Origin: Anaerolineae bacterium
GTDB taxonomy: Bacteria > Chloroflexota > Anaerolineae > Aggregatilineales > UBA3940
DNA: 5,081 nucleotides
Direction of reading: 5' to 3'
NCBI GenBank assembly: GCA_016926985.1
Contig: JAFGNO010000035.1
Span: 1-5,081, forward strand
Position numbers and translations under genes: made by a program. Numbering within the stretch: the stretch's first letter is position 1; every line of letters starts with the position of its first letter. Below the pieces are notes generated by a model that did not search any database, was not told the origin of the DNA, and worked only from the letters and a program-made list of their open reading frames with translations. Positions 4,197 through 5,081 of the stretch are shown here, one piece after another.

Positions 4197-5081
4197 CTAA
4201 GAGCGGCTGAGCTTAAAGGGAAGAATGGTGGGATTAATCCCTATGCGCGATATGGAATACACAGCCAGGGATATGTTCAAAAGTACATTTGCAAAGGCTG
4301 TTGCCACAGCCGCGCCAGTAACCCCAAAAAACGGTGTCAGGATTCCAATTAAAACCAGATGTGCCAGCACGGTAGCAATCAGTATTTTTGCCATTGCCCA
4401 TTCGTGCCCGGTCATAATCATCACCCAGCCAACCACACCGGTGGCGGCGTTGATAATCTGACCCAGACTGATCACAATCAGTGCGGGGTGTGCCTCCACA
4501 AACCCTGGACCGTATAGAGTCAACACTCTCCTGCCGAATACAATCAGGAACGCGGCCACAGGTACTGCTATGACTGTGATCCCGCGAGCGCTCCGTGCAA
4601 CCAGACGTTGCAAACTATCCATATCTCCAGAAGCAAATAAAGCAGCAATTCGCGGAGCAGCGACGGCGCTGACTGCTGCAAGGGTTAACGCAATCAAACC
4701 ACCCACCCTTACCGAAGCGCCATAAAGGGCAACTGTTTCCATGTCCGATATCATCCCGACCAGCGCGGTGCCTCCCCTGATATTGATCAGGCTGAACCCG
4801 GAAATCAGCATAAAAGGGAATGCGCCAGGCAGCCAGCTATGGTCAACCTGAGCCTGAGTATCAAAAAGCTCAGGAGGCAGCACGCGCCAGAACAGAACAA
4901 AGCTGACGGCAAGTGCAATAACGGCGGCTGACACGTGTGCACCCATTGCACTAATAGGGTCAGTGATGAGGAATGGGATGGCCAATATCAATAGTGCGGG
5001 GCGCAAGACATAGTCAGGCAGGTAACCAAACGCAACGCGGTTCATCCCTTGCATAACAACCTGGTTGAACTTAAGACCGGC
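4197..5081 (-). CDS. Polysaccharide flippase, Wzx/MATE-like, C-terminal part (cut by window edge)
   Basis: The minus-strand frame is open from the right edge (5081) to a TAG at 4197-4199, giving 294 residues. An ATG at 5054 is probably internal: nine in-frame codons precede it, and the protein picks up in the middle of the fold. About eight or nine hydrophobic helices are visible. Family landmarks are an L-P-D-Y-x-L-R-P stretch near the start, A-L-Y-G-A-S-V-R ahead of a long hydrophobic helix, A-P-R-I-A-A-L with a following G-D-M-D-S-L-Q-R-L, an L-T-L-Y-G-P-G-F motif, and G-Q-I-I-N-A-A-T-G in a late helix. Together these are characteristic of the lipopolysaccharide/polysaccharide flippases of the MOP superfamily, which move lipid-linked sugar units across the inner membrane. 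The gene converges on the regulator with a 17-nt gap. Its A+T-richer composition suggests a separate, possibly transferred, surface-polysaccharide locus. Confidence 0.85.
   Translation of the reverse strand, partial: AGLKFNQVVMQGMNRVAFGYLPDYVLRPALLILAIPFLITDPISAMGAHVSAAVIALAVSFVLFWRVLPPELFDTQAQVDHSWLPGAFPFMLISGFSLINIRGGTALVGMISDMETVALYGASVRVGGLIALTLAAVSAVAAPRIAALFASGDMDSLQRLVARSARGITVIAVPVAAFLIVFGRRVLTLYGPGFVEAHPALIVISLGQIINAATGVVGWVMIMTGHEWAMAKILIATVLAHLVLIGILTPFFGVTGAAVATAFANVLLNISLAVYSISRIGINPTILPFKLSRS

Noticed and set aside
4177..4210. Bidirectional terminator between the convergent regulator and flippase genes
   Set aside because: The 17-nt gap and adjacent bases show no convincing stem with a flanking T-run on either strand.

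Overview
This is bacterial DNA with strong Shine-Dalgarno sequences, dense coding and a GC content in the mid to high 50s over most of its length. The polytopic membrane proteins and the style of the Crp/Fnr regulator give an impression of Chloroflexota (Anaerolineae-like). That is a low-confidence guess, because no ribosomal or other marker gene is present.

Layout: positions 1-3352 hold five genes, all on the minus strand and all encoding small polytopic membrane proteins. In transcription order they are: a CopD-like four-helix protein (2885-3352); two similar-sized proteins of about eight helices each (2000-2848 and 1228-2013) that overlap by 14 nt and look like diverged paralogues; a seven-helix protein (419-1060); and the N-terminal 105 residues of another membrane protein that runs off the left edge (1-315). 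No soluble catalytic subunit is visible, and apart from the CopD-like protein I recognise none of these families. The first three genes form a tight operon. The last two are preceded by gaps of 167 and 103 nt that contain hairpins, so they may be partly separate transcription units.

A 137-bp intergenic region (3353-3489) separates this cluster from a divergent Crp/Fnr-family regulator gene (3490-4179, plus strand). It contains two palindromes whose centres lie 32 bp apart: a perfect TGTGA-N6-TCACA site and a TTTGCG-N4-CGCAAA site. The regulator has a CRP-like recognition helix (R-E-x-x-x-R), which fits the first palindrome. Its effector pocket lacks the residues CRP uses for cAMP. A degenerate copy of the second palindrome lies upstream of the partial gene at the left end. 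The simplest reading is a locally regulated membrane-protein cluster with an autoregulated sensor; its substrate and signal are unknown.

Positions 4197-5081 hold the C-terminal part of a Wzx/MATE-like polysaccharide flippase on the minus strand. It converges on the regulator gene and is visibly richer in A+T, so it probably belongs to an unrelated surface-polysaccharide locus that extends beyond the right edge.
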